Shown in pieces: positions 33,663 through 44,713 of a stretch of DNA of 64,000 nt; the stretch's first letter is position 1; each line of letters begins with the position of its first letter. The translations under genes and the position numbers were made by a program. This DNA comes from Burkholderia sp. WAC0059 (lineage in GTDB: Bacteria > Pseudomonadota > Gammaproteobacteria > Burkholderiales > Burkholderiaceae): the NCBI RefSeq assembly GCF_002870125.1, contig NZ_PNEO01000004.1:186001-250000 (forward strand), written 5' to 3'. The notes below the pieces were generated by a model. It was given only the letters and a program-made list of their open reading frames with translations, was not told the origin of the DNA and did not search any database.

Positions 33663-34214
33663 TTAGAACGGAATATCGTCGTCCATCTCGTCGAACCCGC
33701 CGCCGGCCGGCGCGCTGGAGCGGCCGCCGCCGTTGCCGCCACCGCCGTTACCACCGCTACGCCCGGCACCGCCGCCACCGGCCGCCCGGCCGCCGCCGCC
33801 ACTACCACCGCGCGACGACGACTCGACCGGCTCGCGGCCGCCATATCCGCCGTCGTCCCCGCCCATCGCCGCGCCGCCGCCGCGGCCGCCCAGCATCTGC
33901 ATCTGGTCCGCGACGATCTCGGTCGAGTAACGGTCGGTGCCGTCCTGCGCCTGCCACTTGCGGGTGCGGATACGGCCCTCGATATAGACCGACGAGCCCT
34001 TCTTCAGGTATTCCGACACGATTTCCGCGAGGCGGCCGAAGAACGCGACGCGGTGCCATTCGGTCATTTCCTTCATGTCGCCGGACGCCTTGTCCTTGTA
34101 GCGATCGGTCGTGGCAAGCCGGATGTTCGCCACCGCGTCGCCGCTCGGCAGGTAGCGCACTTCGGGATCGGCACCGAGATTGCCGACGAGAATGACCTTG
34201 TTCACCGATGCCAT
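33663..34214 (-). CDS. ssb: Single-stranded DNA-binding protein
   Basis: This 183-residue protein starts [18 protein letters not shown] and has the OB fold through about residue 112 ([19 protein letters not shown]). A long Gly/Ser/Arg-rich linker follows, and the acidic tip DEMDDDIPF, which recruits repair and replication proteins, closes it. It coats single-stranded DNA as a tetramer. GGAG sits 8 bases before the ATG. The MFS gene lies 57 bases upstream on the same strand, and uvrA is not adjacent as in E. coli. Confidence 0.98.
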   Translation of the reverse strand: MASVNKVILVGNLGADPEVRYLPSGDAVANIRLATTDRYKDKASGDMKEMTEWHRVAFFGRLAEIVSEYLKKGSSVYIEGRIRTRKWQAQDGTDRYSTEIVADQMQMLGGRGGGAAMGGDDGGYGGREPVESSSRGGSGGGGRAAGGGGAGRSGGNGGGGNGGGRSSAPAGGGFDEMDDDIPF

Positions 34215-34271
34215 AAAGTTTCTCCTGTGGATTCCGTTGCGCGCGAACGCGCCGGCGCTCGCGACCCGATA

Positions 34272-35459
34272 TCAGCCGCGGCGCGGCGGCGCCTTCATAT
34301 TGGCCGCGATTATAAGCCAGCACAAGACCAGCCCCGAGCAGGCGTAAAACACCACGCTGGGGCCGCCGCTCTTGAGGAGCCACCCGCCCGCGAAGCCGCC
34401 GAGCGCGAGCCCGATCGACTGCGTCGTGTTGTACACGCCGGCCGCCGCGCCCTTGCGCGTGCCCGGCGCGAGCTTGGACACAAGCGAGGGCTGCGACGCC
34501 TCGAGAACGTTGAAGCCCAGGAAGTACACGAACAGAATCGCGGCCACGATCAGAATGGTATGCGGCGCAGCGCCGAGCAATAGCTGGCCGATCAGGATAA
34601 GCGCGACGGCCGAGACGAGCACGGCCTTCATCTTGCCCCGCTTCTCGGCCGCGATGATGGCGGGCACCATCGCGAAGAACGAAAGGCCCATCACGGGCAG
34701 ATACACTTCCCAGTGGTCCGCCACCGGCAGGCCCGCGTCGACGAGCAGGCGCGGCACCACGAGAAAGAGCGCCGTCTGCGTCGCGTGCAGCACCAGCACG
34801 CCGAAATTGAGCCGCAGAAGCTCGACGTTGTGCAGCACCTCGGCGAACGGCGCGCGCACGTGCACGGGCTTCGGCGCGTCGGGCACGATCCAGAGCACGA
34901 CGCCGACGGCGAGAATCGAGAGCACGCCGACGATCGCGAAGAGCCCGCTCATGCCGACGAACTCGAACACGATGGGCGCGCCGACGATCGCGACGGCGAA
35001 CGAAATGCCGATGCTGCCGCCCACCATCGCCATGGCCTTGGTGCGGTTCTGCTCGGAGGTGAGGTCAGCGATGAACGCGATCACCGCCGAGGACACGGCG
35101 CCCATCCCCTGGATCACGCGGCCGACGATAATCCAGGTCATGTCGTGCGCGGACGCGGCCACGAAGCTGCCGATCGCGAAGATGACGAGGCCCGTCGCGA
35201 TGACGGGCTTGCGGCCCACGCGGTCCGACACCCATCCGTAGAAGATGTAGAGCAGCGACTGCGTGACGCCGTAGGCGCCGAGCGCGACGCCGACGAGAAA
35301 CACGTCGTTCCCGCCGGGGATCGTTTTCGCGTAGACCGAAAACACCGGCATGATCATGAAGAGGCCCAGCATGCGCAGCGCGAAGATCGCCGCGAGGGAG
35401 ACGGTCGCGCGCCGCTCGGGCGCGCTCATGCGTGTGGATGTGGCGGACGGATTGGACAT
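34272..35459 (-). CDS. MFS transporter (DHA1-like)
   Basis: A 395-residue protein with about 12 membrane helices. The loop 2-3 motif GWVSDRVGRKPVIATG is the MFS motif A, and RVIQGMGAVSSAVIAFIADL in helix 4-5 is the usual second block. Substrate is unknown; the family includes multidrug and sugar exporters. The start is set at MSNPSATS, and a longer frame upstream encodes Arg/Pro-rich sequence that is unlikely to be translated. It is divergent from uvrA and upstream of ssb, an arrangement common in Burkholderia. Confidence 0.88.
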   Translation of the reverse strand: MSNPSATSTRMSAPERRATVSLAAIFALRMLGLFMIMPVFSVYAKTIPGGNDVFLVGVALGAYGVTQSLLYIFYGWVSDRVGRKPVIATGLVIFAIGSFVAASAHDMTWIIVGRVIQGMGAVSSAVIAFIADLTSEQNRTKAMAMVGGSIGISFAVAIVGAPIVFEFVGMSGLFAIVGVLSILAVGVVLWIVPDAPKPVHVRAPFAEVLHNVELLRLNFGVLVLHATQTALFLVVPRLLVDAGLPVADHWEVYLPVMGLSFFAMVPAIIAAEKRGKMKAVLVSAVALILIGQLLLGAAPHTILIVAAILFVYFLGFNVLEASQPSLVSKLAPGTRKGAAAGVYNTTQSIGLALGGFAGGWLLKSGGPSVVFYACSGLVLCWLIIAANMKAPPRRG

Positions 35460-35824
35460 CGGGAACAATGTTTGGATTCTGGCCCGCGATGCGCGGGTAC
35501 TTCCCGGACACGGCGGGCGAGCGCCGCGCCGCACGGGTACGGACGGCGGAACGGCAGGCCGTCGCCGCGCGGCGCCGGAGCGGCCGCCGCGCGGCATGGC
35601 CGTGGCCGTGGCCGACAGCGTGCGATCGGACTACAACCGGGCTGCAACCGGACCGCGACGGGACGACAACCGGACGACCCTGCCGCGACGCGCTCGCGAC
35701 AGTCTGCACCGCGTCCCTTTCAGGGGCATTCCAGGGCCGTCAGTCGCCTGTCAGCAAGCCGTAACGGGGGTCCGGAAAAGCCGTTATAGTAGCAGGTTTA
35801 GCCTCCTCCTCTTGTGGCAGGTTC
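35460..35824. other. 365-bp gap between MFS gene and uvrA
   Basis: It should hold two divergent promoters. It shows short degenerate repeats of CAACCGG near 35636-35676 and a -10-like site near uvrA. No coding frame with protein-like content was found, and I saw no LexA box of the form CTGT-N8-ACAG. Confidence 0.55.
35785..35790 (+). promoter_or_regulatory. Candidate -10 element of uvrA
   Basis: TATAGT matches the -10 at 5 of 6 bases and lies 35 bases before the uvrA ATG. The -35 at 17 bases (TAACGG) is weak. A start near 35797 would give a leader of about 28 bases. Confidence 0.4.
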
Positions 35825-38713
35825 ATGGAACAAATCCGTATCCGTGGGGCCCGAACCCACAACCTGAAGAACGTCAATCTCGACCTTCCGCGCCACAAGC
35901 TGGTCGTGATCACCGGTCTATCCGGCTCGGGCAAGTCCTCGCTCGCGTTCGACACGCTCTACGCGGAAGGCCAGCGGCGCTACGTCGAAAGCCTCTCGGC
36001 CTATGCGCGGCAATTCCTGCAGTTGATGGAAAAGCCCGACGTGGACCTGATCGAGGGGCTCTCGCCCGCCATTTCGATCGAGCAGAAGGCCACCTCGCAC
36101 AACCCGCGCTCGACGGTCGGCACGGTCACGGAAATCCACGACTACCTGCGGCTACTTTACGCACGCGTCGGCACGCCCTACTGCCCCGACCACGGCATCG
36201 CGCTCGCGGCGCAAAGCGTCTCGCAGATGGTCGACGCGGCGCTCGCGCTGCCCGAGGACACGAAGCTGATGATCCTCGCGCCCGTCGTCGCCGACCGCAA
36301 GGGCGAGCACACGGAACTGTTCGACGACATGCAGGCGCAGGGCTTCGTGCGCTTTCGCGTGCGCTCGGGCGGCGGCACCGCGAACGAGGGCGAGGCGAAG
36401 ATCTACGAGGTCGACTCCCTGCCGAAGCTTAAAAAAAGCGAGCGCCACACGGTCGACGTGGTGGTCGACCGGCTCAAGGTCCGCGCGGACATGAAGCAGC
36501 GCCTCGCCGAATCGTTCGAGACGGCGCTGCGCCTCGCCGACGGCCGCGCCGTCGCGCTCGAAATGGACACGAACCGCGAGCATCTGTTCAGCTCGAAGTT
36601 CGCCTGCCCGATCTGCTCGTATTCGCTGCCGGAGCTCGAGCCGCGCCTCTTCTCGTTCAACAACCCGATGGGCGCGTGCCCCGAATGCGACGGGCTGGGC
36701 CAGATCACGTTCTTCGATCCGAAGCGCGTGGTCGCGCACCCGTCGCTCTCGCTCGCGGCGGGCGCCGTGAAGGGCTGGGACCGGCGCAACCAGTTCTACT
36801 TCCAGATGCTGCAAAGCCTCGCGGCGTTCTACGACTTCGACATCGACACGCCGTTCGAGGACTTGCCCGAGAAGGTCCGCAAGATCCTGCTCTACGGCTC
36901 GGGCAAGGAGCAGATCCCGTTCTCCTACATCAACGAGCGCGGCCGCACGTCGGTGCGCGAGCACGTGTTCGAGGGGATCATTCCGAACCTCGACCGGCGC
37001 TATCGCGAAACCGATTCGGTGGCGGTGCGCGAGGAGCTCGCGAAGTACCAGAACAACCAGGCGTGCCCCGCCTGCGAGGGCACGCGGCTGCGCCGCGAGG
37101 CGCGCTTCGTGCGCATCGGCGCGAACGAGGACGCGCGCGGCATCTATGAAGTGAGCGGCTGGCCGCTGCGCGACGCGCTCGGCTACTTCCAGACGCTGCG
37201 TCTCGAAGGCGCGAAGCGCGAGATCGCCGACAAGGTCGTGAAGGAGATCGTCGCGCGCCTCATGTTCCTCAACAACGTCGGGCTCGACTACCTCTCGCTC
37301 GAACGCAGCGCGGAAACGCTCTCGGGCGGCGAGGCGCAGCGCATCCGGCTCGCCTCGCAGATCGGCTCGGGCCTGACCGGCGTGATGTACGTGCTCGACG
37401 AGCCGTCGATCGGCCTGCACCAGCGCGACAACGACCGGCTCATCGCGACGCTCAAGCATCTGCGCGACCTCGGCAACTCGGTGATCGTCGTCGAGCACGA
37501 CGAGGACATGATCCGCATGGCCGACTACGTGGTCGACATGGGGCCGGGCGCCGGCGTGCACGGCGGCATGGTGATCGCGCAGGGCACGCCGGCGCAGGTC
37601 GAGGCCGACCCGGCCTCGATGACGGGCCAGTACCTCTCGGGCGCGCGCCGCATCGAGTATCCGGACGAGCGCAACGCGCCCGGCGACCGGTGGCTGCGTA
37701 TCGTCGAGGCGCACGGCAACAACCTGAAGCGCGTCACGCTCGACCTGCCCGTGGGGCTCCTCACCTGCGTGACGGGCGTGTCGGGCTCGGGCAAATCCAC
37801 GCTCATCAACGACACGCTCTATCACGCGGTCGCCCAGCACCTCTACGGCTCGTCGGCCGAGCCCGCGCCGTTCGAGGCGATCGAGGGGCTCGAGCATTTC
37901 GACAAGGTCATCAACGTGGACCAGTCGCCGATCGGCCGCACGCCGCGTTCGAATCCGGCCACCTACACGGGCCTCTTCACGCCGATCCGCGAGCTGTTCG
38001 CCGGCGTGCCGGCCGCCAAGGAGCGCGGCTACGATCCGGGCCGCTTCTCGTTCAACGTGAAGGGCGGGCGCTGCGAGACCTGCCAGGGCGACGGCGTGCT
38101 GAAGGTCGAGATGCACTTCCTGCCCGACGTCTACGTGCCCTGCGACGTCTGCCACGGCAAGCGCTACAACCGCGAGACGCTCGAAGTGCAGTACAAGGGC
38201 AAGAGCATCAGCGAGGTGCTCGACATGACGGTCGAGCAGGCGCACGAGTTCTTCCGCCCCGTGCCCGTCGTCGCGCGCAAGCTCAAGACGCTGCTCGACG
38301 TCGGCCTCGGCTACATCCGCCTCGGCCAGTCCGCCACGACGCTCTCGGGCGGCGAGGCGCAGCGCGTGAAGCTCTCGCTCGAACTCTCCAAGCGCGACAC
38401 GGGCCGCACGCTCTACATCCTCGACGAGCCGACGACCGGCCTGCACTTCCACGACATCGCGCTGCTGCTCGAAGTGATCCACCGGCTTCGCGACCAGGGC
38501 AACACGGTCGTCATCATCGAGCATAATCTCGACGTGATCAAAACCGCCGACTGGGTCATCGACCTCGGCCCCGAGGGCGGCGCCGGCGGCGGGCAGATCA
38601 TCGCGCAGGGCACGCCGGAAGACGTCGCGCAGTCGAAGGCGAGCTTCACGGGCCGCTATCTGGCCCCGCTGCTCGGCCGCACGGTCGCCGCGGCGGCCGC
38701 GGCCGCCCGGTAG
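35825..38713 (+). CDS. uvrA: Excinuclease ABC subunit A
   Basis: The 962-residue protein has two ABC ATPase units. The first P-loop GLSGSGKS is at 31-38, the first zinc finger is near 258-290 (CPIC...CPEC), the first signature LSGGEAQRI is near 500, the second P-loop GVSGSGKST is near 653, the second zinc finger is CETCQGDG...CDVCHG, and the second signature LSGGEAQRV follows. This is the full set expected. UvrA dimers find bulky DNA damage and load UvrB in nucleotide excision repair. The length is normal for beta-proteobacteria, and the Ala-rich tail is a small extension. Confidence 0.98.
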   Translation: MEQIRIRGARTHNLKNVNLDLPRHKLVVITGLSGSGKSSLAFDTLYAEGQRRYVESLSAYARQFLQLMEKPDVDLIEGLSPAISIEQKATSHNPRSTVGTVTEIHDYLRLLYARVGTPYCPDHGIALAAQSVSQMVDAALALPEDTKLMILAPVVADRKGEHTELFDDMQAQGFVRFRVRSGGGTANEGEAKIYEVDSLPKLKKSERHTVDVVVDRLKVRADMKQRLAESFETALRLADGRAVALEMDTNREHLFSSKFACPICSYSLPELEPRLFSFNNPMGACPECDGLGQITFFDPKRVVAHPSLSLAAGAVKGWDRRNQFYFQMLQSLAAFYDFDIDTPFEDLPEKVRKILLYGSGKEQIPFSYINERGRTSVREHVFEGIIPNLDRRYRETDSVAVREELAKYQNNQACPACEGTRLRREARFVRIGANEDARGIYEVSGWPLRDALGYFQTLRLEGAKREIADKVVKEIVARLMFLNNVGLDYLSLERSAETLSGGEAQRIRLASQIGSGLTGVMYVLDEPSIGLHQRDNDRLIATLKHLRDLGNSVIVVEHDEDMIRMADYVVDMGPGAGVHGGMVIAQGTPAQVEADPASMTGQYLSGARRIEYPDERNAPGDRWLRIVEAHGNNLKRVTLDLPVGLLTCVTGVSGSGKSTLINDTLYHAVAQHLYGSSAEPAPFEAIEGLEHFDKVINVDQSPIGRTPRSNPATYTGLFTPIRELFAGVPAAKERGYDPGRFSFNVKGGRCETCQGDGVLKVEMHFLPDVYVPCDVCHGKRYNRETLEVQYKGKSISEVLDMTVEQAHEFFRPVPVVARKLKTLLDVGLGYIRLGQSATTLSGGEAQRVKLSLELSKRDTGRTLYILDEPTTGLHFHDIALLLEVIHRLRDQGNTVVIIEHNLDVIKTADWVIDLGPEGGAGGGQIIAQGTPEDVAQSKASFTGRYLAPLLGRTVAAAAAAAR

Positions 38714-38808
38714 GAGCAGGGGCGCGTTCGCGCGAGGAAAACCAAGACGACGCCGGCGACGGCGTCGCGGCAAGCCGGCAATAGCACGATCGGAAAGCGA
38801 AACACGAG

Positions 38809-39894
38809 ATGGTCAAACGCAACGAAGCGCCGGAAAACAGGCAGGTGCACGATCTGCGCCCGCGTCCGGTCAGGCCGGCCGACGAGGCGGGCGCACCGCG
38901 GCTCTCCGTCGTCGAGGCGGGGAGCTACGCGAGCGCCGTGCTGGCCCTGTGGGCGACGCTGGAGTTCAAGCTGCTCGGCGCGCTGCTCGCCGGCATGCTC
39001 GTCTACCAGCTCGTGCATGCCATCTCGCCGCTGATCGAGCGCCACACGTCGAGCCAGCGCGCGCGCTGGGCGGCCGTCGTGCTGCTCTCGACGATCATCG
39101 TCGGCGTGCTCACGGGCGTGACGGTCGGCGTCATCGAGCACTTCGAGCGGGACATGCCCGGCATGCAGAAAGTGCTCGACCAGACGATGGCGTTCCTCGA
39201 CCACGCGCGCGGCCGCATTCCCGACGCGGTCGCCGCCTATCTGCCCGTGGACGTCGGCCAGATGAAGGTGAAGGCCGTCTCGCTGATGCGCGAGCACGCC
39301 ACCCAACTGCAGCAGGGCGGCAAGAGCGCCGCGCGGGTGTTCGGCCACATCGTGATCGGCATGATCATCGGCGCCATCGTCGCGGTCGGCGAGCAGCGCG
39401 GCACGCGGCGGCTGCCGCTCGCGCGGGCGTTCGTCGCGCGCGTTTCGCGCTTTGCCGACGCGTTCCGCCGCATCGTCTTCGCACAGGTGAAGATTTCGGC
39501 GATCAACACTGCATTCACGGGCGTCTATCTGCTCGTCGCGCTGCCGCTCTTCCACTCGACGCTGCCGCTCGCGAAGACGCTCGTCATCGTCACGTTCGTC
39601 ATCGGCCTGCTGCCCGTGATCGGCAACCTGATTTCCAACACGCTGATCGTCGCCATCGCGCTGACCGTGAGCCTGCCGGCCGCGATCACGTCGCTCGCGT
39701 TCCTGGTCGTCATCCACAAGCTCGAGTATTTCCTGAACGCGCGCATCGTCGGCGGCGAGATCGAAGCGCGCTCGTGGGAACTGCTCGTCGCGATGATGGT
39801 GATGGAAGCCGCGTTCGGCATTCCCGGCGTCATCGCGGCGCCGATTTTCTACGCCTACGTCAAGCGGGAACTGGTCAGCCTGCGGCTCGTCTGA
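38809..39894 (+). CDS. AI-2E family (PerM-like) permease
   Basis: The 361-residue membrane protein has about eight hydrophobic helices, and the family pattern VTFVIGLLPVIGNLISNTLIV (about 262-282) and MVMEAAFGIPGVIAAPIFYAYVKREL (about 328-353). AI-2E family members include TqsA (autoinducer-2 export) and sodium antiporters. Function cannot be assigned further. An N-terminal polar stretch of about 35 residues is predicted cytoplasmic. It follows uvrA after 95 bases, with a weak case for its own promoter. It is convergent with purU. Confidence 0.87.
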   Translation: MVKRNEAPENRQVHDLRPRPVRPADEAGAPRLSVVEAGSYASAVLALWATLEFKLLGALLAGMLVYQLVHAISPLIERHTSSQRARWAAVVLLSTIIVGVLTGVTVGVIEHFERDMPGMQKVLDQTMAFLDHARGRIPDAVAAYLPVDVGQMKVKAVSLMREHATQLQQGGKSAARVFGHIVIGMIIGAIVAVGEQRGTRRLPLARAFVARVSRFADAFRRIVFAQVKISAINTAFTGVYLLVALPLFHSTLPLAKTLVIVTFVIGLLPVIGNLISNTLIVAIALTVSLPAAITSLAFLVVIHKLEYFLNARIVGGEIEARSWELLVAMMVMEAAFGIPGVIAAPIFYAYVKRELVSLRLV

Positions 39895-39948
39895 GGCCGC
39901 GGCCGTCGCCTCGGGCGGCCCGGGACGACGGAACGGATCAGCAAAACA

Positions 39949-40818
39949 TTAGCGGAACACGACCGTCTTGCTGCCGTTGAGCACGATGCGATGCTCGACG
40001 TGCCACTTCACGGCGCGCGCGAGCGTCACGCACTCCACGTCCCGGCCGATCGCGGTGAGCTGCTCCGGCGTCATGCTGTGGTCGACCCGCTCCACCTCCT
40101 GCTCGATGATCGGGCCTTCGTCGAGATCGGTCGTCACGTAGTGCGCGGTCGCGCCGATCAGCTTCACGCCGCGGTCGAACGCCTGGTAGTAGGGCTTCGC
40201 GCCCTTGAAGCTCGGCAAGAACGAATGATGGATGTTGATCGCGCGGCCGGCCAGCCGCTCGCAGAGCGCCGGCGAGAGGACCTGCATGTAGCGCGCGAGC
40301 ACGACGAGGTCCGCGCCGTGGCTCTCGATCACCTCGAGCACGCGCGCTTCCTGCGCGGCCTTCGCCTCGGGCGTCGCATGCGCAAGCGGGAAGTGGTGGA
40401 ACGGAATGTTGTAGCTCGCGGCAAGCTGGTAGAAGTCGCTGTGGTTCGAGAGGATGGCCGGAATCTCGATCCCCAGTTGGCCCGTGCGATAGCGGAACAA
40501 CAGGTCGTTCAGGCAATGGCCGATCTTCGAGACCATGATGACGACGCGCGGCTTCCGGTTCGCGTCGTGCAATTCCCAGCGCATGCCGAACTGCGAGGCG
40601 AGCGGCGCGAAGTCCGCGCGCAGCGCGTCGAGGCCGGGATCGCCGCCGACCTGCTGGAAATGCACGCGCATGAAGAATTCGCCCGTGTGGCTGTCGCCGA
40701 ACTGCGCCGAATCGAGAATGTTGGCGCCGCGCTCGAACAGGAAGCCCGACACGGCATGCACGATGCCCGGCCGGTCGGCGCACGACAGTTTGAGAATGAA
40801 GCTGTGATCGGTCGACAT
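39949..40818 (-). CDS. purU: Formyltetrahydrofolate deformylase
   Basis: The 289-residue enzyme has an N-terminal ACT domain (about 5-75, LSCADRPGIVHAVSGFLFERGANI). A formyltransferase-like domain follows, with the catalytic region INIHHSFLPSFKGAKPYYQAF and the Asp in VTTDLDEGPIIEQ. It hydrolyses 10-formyl-THF to THF and formate, which feeds PurT or balances one-carbon units. The length matches E. coli PurU (280). It stands 49 bases ahead of no other minus-strand gene, and the Nudix gene lies upstream on the same strand. Confidence 0.95.
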   Translation of the reverse strand: MSTDHSFILKLSCADRPGIVHAVSGFLFERGANILDSAQFGDSHTGEFFMRVHFQQVGGDPGLDALRADFAPLASQFGMRWELHDANRKPRVVIMVSKIGHCLNDLLFRYRTGQLGIEIPAILSNHSDFYQLAASYNIPFHHFPLAHATPEAKAAQEARVLEVIESHGADLVVLARYMQVLSPALCERLAGRAINIHHSFLPSFKGAKPYYQAFDRGVKLIGATAHYVTTDLDEGPIIEQEVERVDHSMTPEQLTAIGRDVECVTLARAVKWHVEHRIVLNGSKTVVFR

Positions 40819-40867
40819 GACCCCGGTAACTCCGTGTTTCAGTGATTCGGTGCGGCCCCGGCGCGAA

Positions 40868-41713
40868 CTAGAGCGCCGGCGGCGAGAACAACGCGTCGAT
40901 GCCCTCGCAGGCTGCCTCGTCGATCCAGCGACGGCGCAGCAGGCAGTCGAGCGTCGCGAGGCTCGCGTCCACCGTCATTTCGCCATCCTCGATCCAGCGC
41001 GCCACGTCGTCGATGCGCGCGAGCCGGTGCTCGCCGACTTCGCCGTCCTGATTATGCGGGGCGAAATCCTCGGGCAGCGCGAGATCGTAGATGAAGATCT
41101 GCTCGGCCTGCGTGCCCTCGGGCAGCGACTGCAGCACATGAACCGCGCGTCCCGGCTGCGCGCGCGAAGCCAGCGCCTCGGCGATGCCGGCTTCCTCCCA
41201 ACACTCCTTGACGATCGTCGCCTCGACGCCGAAGCCCCAACCGATGCCGCCCGCCACGACGTTGTCCAGCATGCCCGGATCGGTGGCCTTGGTCTCGCTG
41301 CGCCGCGCGATCCAGAGCTGCGGCGCGCGGCCCGCCCATTCTACGACGCCGTTCAGATGGACCGCCCACGTCATCGTGCCGAAGAAGCGCGAGGCGGCCC
41401 GCTCGATGTAGGCGAGCGGCGGCGCGTCGAACGCGTTGCGGATCGCGTAGATCTCGTCGCGCCAGCCGTGAATCCGGCCCTCGGCCGCGAGCGCGCCGAT
41501 CACGGCGCCGAGCGCGGCGCTGCGCAGCGTCTGCGTATTCAGATGCGGCGCGAGCGAGATGCGCGCGCCGTCCTGCACGAACACGTCCGGCCAGCGCGCG
41601 AGCAACGGCGCGTCGGTCGCGCGAATCCAGCCGACGCGCTCGTCGCCGATCCAGAACGGAAAATGCGCGCTCACGTCGAAACGGCGCGCGGCGCCGATGC
41701 AGGGCAGGGTCAT
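40868..41713 (-). CDS. DUF4743 / Nudix hydrolase
   Basis: The 281-residue protein has an N-terminal DUF4743 domain (about 5-115) joined to a Nudix domain. The Nudix box is slightly changed: GGIGWGFGVEATIVKECWEEAGI keeps the Gly and the key EE, with Lys in place of the first Arg. Family members of this layout are related to yeast thiamine-diphosphate pyrophosphatase-like proteins. The substrate is unknown. The ends lie 49 bases from purU, so they could be co-transcribed. Confidence 0.87.
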   Translation of the reverse strand: MTLPCIGAARRFDVSAHFPFWIGDERVGWIRATDAPLLARWPDVFVQDGARISLAPHLNTQTLRSAALGAVIGALAAEGRIHGWRDEIYAIRNAFDAPPLAYIERAASRFFGTMTWAVHLNGVVEWAGRAPQLWIARRSETKATDPGMLDNVVAGGIGWGFGVEATIVKECWEEAGIAEALASRAQPGRAVHVLQSLPEGTQAEQIFIYDLALPEDFAPHNQDGEVGEHRLARIDDVARWIEDGEMTVDASLATLDCLLRRRWIDEAACEGIDALFSPPAL

Positions 41714-41858
41714 GTCGGGGTACTCCGTGAATGCGGCCGGCGCGGCGGCGATTGCGGCGGCGCGCCGGCCGCCTGCCGCCCGCGGGTCCGGTCTCGCGGC
41801 GCGAGGCGGCCGCCGGACAGGACGCGGACGGTCGGATGATATCGGGCGATGCGGGCGA

Positions 41859-42425
41859 TCAATGCCCGCCGAACGACGTGATCGTGAAAAGCGGCAGGCC
41901 GGCGGCGGTCAGGCGCTTCGAGCCGCCGAGGTCGGGCAGATCGATGATCGCCGCGCCCTCGACGACCTGCGCGCCGAGCCGCTGGAGCAGGCGCGTGCCG
42001 GCCAGCATCGTGCCGCCGGTCGCGATCAGGTCGTCGACGATCACGACCCGGTCGCCGGGACCGCAGGCGTCCTCGTGAATCTCGACGGTGGCGCTGCCGT
42101 ATTCGAGCGTGTAGGTCTCGGAAACGGTCCGGTACGGCAGCTTGCCGGCCTTGCGCACGGGAATGAAGCCGAGGCCGAGCTCGTAGGCGACCATCGGCCC
42201 GATGATGAAGCCGCGCGCGTCGAGCCCGGCCACGTAGTCGAGCTTCGTGCCGACGTAGCGCTCGACGAACAGGTCGATCAATACGCGCAGCGCCTTCGGA
42301 TTGCGCAAAAGCGGGGTGATGTCGCGAAACTGCACGCCCGGCTGCGGCCAGTCGGGCACCGTGCGGATCTGGCCGTGGATGAACTGCGCGGCATCCGCGG
42401 ATGCGCTCGCGGGAACGTGGGACAT
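41859..42425 (-). CDS. apt: Adenine phosphoribosyltransferase
   Basis: The 188-residue enzyme has the PRPP-binding loop [14 protein letters not shown] (about 125-138), the Apt pattern [12 protein letters not shown] near residues 29-40, and [14 protein letters not shown] near 63-76. It salvages adenine to AMP. The ATG chosen is MSHVPAS; the much longer open frame upstream runs through the antiporter gene in another frame and is not used. It follows the CPA2 antiporter after 110 bases on the same strand. Confidence 0.97.
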   Translation of the reverse strand: MSHVPASASADAAQFIHGQIRTVPDWPQPGVQFRDITPLLRNPKALRVLIDLFVERYVGTKLDYVAGLDARGFIIGPMVAYELGLGFIPVRKAGKLPYRTVSETYTLEYGSATVEIHEDACGPGDRVVIVDDLIATGGTMLAGTRLLQRLGAQVVEGAAIIDLPDLGGSKRLTAAGLPLFTITSFGGH

Positions 42426-42535
42426 GAATCTCTCCGGGTAATGTGGGTAACGCGTGCGGGCCGCGGCATGGGCTCGGCCGGCCAGAAGCGCGGCAATGGC
42501 CGCTTCCGTCCGCAATCGGGCGCCGCCGCCGGCGC

Positions 42536-44548
42536 TCAAGGCGCGTGCGCGCCGCTCCCGACGCCCGCGCGGCGGTGCCGCGACAGGCGCTCTTCGGCCA
42601 GCGCGAGCGGCTCCGGCAACCCGCGCAGCACGACGATGTCGTTTTCGCGCAGCACCGTGTCCGGGTCGGGCTCGACGCCGCGAATGCTGTGCCGGCGGAT
42701 CGCCGTCACCTCGACGCCGAGCGCGTACAACCCGAGTTCGGCCAGCGTGCGGCCCACGGCGTCCGCGCGCGCGTCGACCGGCACCGATTGTAGCCGCACC
42801 TGCTCGTGGCCGTCGTCGTCGACGTCGTCCGTGCCGTGAAAATAGCCGCGCAACAGGCTGTAGCGCTCGTTGCGCATCTCCTCGACGCGGCGCACCACGC
42901 GCCGCATCGGCACGCCCATCAGCACGAGCATGTGCGAGGCGAGCATCAGGCTGCCCTCGACGATCTCGGGAATCACCTCGGTCGCGCCCGCCGCGAGCAG
43001 GCGTTCGAGATCGGCGTCGTCGACCGTGCGCACGATCACCGGCAGCGTGGGCTCGAGTTCGTGGACGTGGTGAAGCACGCGCAGCGCCGACTGCGTATTC
43101 GCGTAGGTGATCGCCACCGACGCCGCGCGGTGAATGCCCGCCGCGACGAGCGATTCGCGCCGCGCGGCATCGCCGTACACCACCGATTCGCCGGCCGTCG
43201 CGGCCGCGCTCACGCGGTCCGGGTCGAGGTCGAGCGCCACGTAGGAGAGCCCTTCGTGCTCGACCATGCGCGCGAGATTCTGGCCGGCCCGGCCGTATCC
43301 GCAGATGATGACGTGGCCGCTCTGCTTGAGGCTTTCCGTCGCGATGCGCGTCATCTGCAGCGATTGCTGCATCCATTCCGTCGAGGAGAAGCGCAGCACG
43401 ATGCGGTCCGCGTTCTGGATCAGGAACGGCGCGGCCAGCATCGAGAGCAGCATGGCCGCGAGGATCGCCTGCATGAGCGTGGCGTCGACGAGGTGCTGGT
43501 CGAGAATCAGGTTCAGCAGCACGAAGCCGAACTCGCCGGCCTGCGCGAGCCCGAGGCCCGTGCGCATCGCGACGCCGGGCGCGGAACCGAACAGGCGCGC
43601 GAGCGCCGTGATCATGACCGCCTTGAGCAGCACCGGCCCGACGAGGAACGCCAGCACGATGAGCGGGTGACGCCAGATCACGAGCGGGTCGAGCAGCATC
43701 CCGGTCGTCACGAAGAACAGGCCGAGCAGCACGTCGCGAAACGGCTTGATGTCCTCTTCCACCTGATGCCGGTACGGCGTCTCGGCGATCAGCATGCCGG
43801 CAATGAAGGCGCCGAGCGCGAGCGACAGGCCGAACCGGTCGGTGATGAACGCCGCGCCGAGCGTGACGAGCAGCACGTTCAGCACGAACAGTTCCTGCGA
43901 GCGGCGCCGCGCGACGACGTTGAACCAGCGCGTCATGAAGCGCTGTCCGACGATGAGCAGCAGCCCGAGCGCGCAGACGATCTTCAGGAACGCGAAGCCG
44001 AGTTCGACGACGAGCGACGCCTGGCTGCCGCCGAACGCGGCGATGATGATGAGGAGCGGCACCACGGCGAGGTCCTGGAACAGCAGCACGCCGAAGATGT
44101 TGCGGCCGTGCGCGGACTCGATCTCGAGCCGCTCCGCGAGCATCTTGCTCACGATGGCCGTCGAGGACATCGCGAGCGCGCCGCCGAGCGCGACGCAGCC
44201 CTGCCAGGTGAGGTGCACCCAGTGCTCCAGCACCGTGCCGACGAGCAGCGCGACGAGGATCGTGCCGAGCACCTGCAGCAGGCCGAGCCCGAACACCGCC
44301 TGGCGCATCGCGCGCAGCTTCGCGAGCGAGAACTCGAGGCCGACCGAGAACATCAGGAACACGATGCCGAACTCCGCCAGGTTCTGCGCGCCCTGCAGGT
44401 CCGGCACGATGCGCAGCGCGTGCGGGCCGACCACGATGCCCACGCTCAGGTAGCCGAGCATGGGCGGCAGGTTCAGGGAGCGGAACAGCACGACGCCGGC
44501 CACCGAAGCGAGCAGCAGGAACAGCGTCATTTCCAGCGGGGAGATCAT
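42536..44548 (-). CDS. CPA2-family cation:proton antiporter with RCK domains (KefB/YbaL-like)
   Basis: The 670-residue protein has about 12 helices in an Na/H exchanger domain (about 1-380). A TrkA-N nucleotide-binding domain (about 415-535, [18 protein letters not shown]) and a TrkA-C domain (about 575-655) follow. This is the layout of Kef-type potassium efflux systems and YbaL. No KefF/G partner is next to it. It could regulate K+ or Na+ and pH. The start is close to the kdsD gene, which is divergent. Confidence 0.92.
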   Translation of the reverse strand: MISPLEMTLFLLLASVAGVVLFRSLNLPPMLGYLSVGIVVGPHALRIVPDLQGAQNLAEFGIVFLMFSVGLEFSLAKLRAMRQAVFGLGLLQVLGTILVALLVGTVLEHWVHLTWQGCVALGGALAMSSTAIVSKMLAERLEIESAHGRNIFGVLLFQDLAVVPLLIIIAAFGGSQASLVVELGFAFLKIVCALGLLLIVGQRFMTRWFNVVARRRSQELFVLNVLLVTLGAAFITDRFGLSLALGAFIAGMLIAETPYRHQVEEDIKPFRDVLLGLFFVTTGMLLDPLVIWRHPLIVLAFLVGPVLLKAVMITALARLFGSAPGVAMRTGLGLAQAGEFGFVLLNLILDQHLVDATLMQAILAAMLLSMLAAPFLIQNADRIVLRFSSTEWMQQSLQMTRIATESLKQSGHVIICGYGRAGQNLARMVEHEGLSYVALDLDPDRVSAAATAGESVVYGDAARRESLVAAGIHRAASVAITYANTQSALRVLHHVHELEPTLPVIVRTVDDADLERLLAAGATEVIPEIVEGSLMLASHMLVLMGVPMRRVVRRVEEMRNERYSLLRGYFHGTDDVDDDGHEQVRLQSVPVDARADAVGRTLAELGLYALGVEVTAIRRHSIRGVEPDPDTVLRENDIVVLRGLPEPLALAEERLSRHRRAGVGSGAHAP

Positions 44549-44698
44549 CGTGAAAAGCGTCCTCGTTCGTCAGCGATACCGGCGCGCGGCGCCCGGCACG
44601 GTCGGGCTCGCGAACCTGGGCGGAATCGGGCGGCCGGCGCGGGCAGCCGCCGGCGCGCGGCCCGTGACCGGAGCGCCGGCGCGGCGAACAAACGCCTT

Positions 44699-44707
44699 TG
44701 CTATACT
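44699..44707 (+). promoter_or_regulatory. Extended -10 promoter of kdsD, implies leaderless mRNA
   Basis: TGCTATACT is a full TGn plus a 5 of 6 -10 hexamer. The distance from the hexamer end (44707) to the kdsD ATG (44714) is 6 bases, so initiation should fall on or next to the A of the start codon. No ribosome binding site is present between them, in agreement with a leaderless transcript. Confidence 0.6.
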
Positions 44708-44713
44708 CCGCGA

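Noticed and set aside
35600..35760. LexA/SOS box before uvrA
   Set aside because: I read both strands for CTGT-N8-ACAG and found only partial matches such as CTGTCAGC without the right arm.
36152..38773. 873-codon minus-strand open frame opposite uvrA
   Set aside because: It mirrors the highly conserved uvrA codons. The product is Arg/His/Asp-rich and has no protein-like pattern.
42426..43376. Upstream extension of apt
   Set aside because: It crosses the antiporter in another frame and is Arg-rich; Apt proteins start near MSHVPAS.
42806..44713. Long upstream extension in frame with kdsD
   Set aside because: It runs antisense through the CPA2 antiporter. KdsD homologues start at MIAKIN, and the promoter lies at the ATG.
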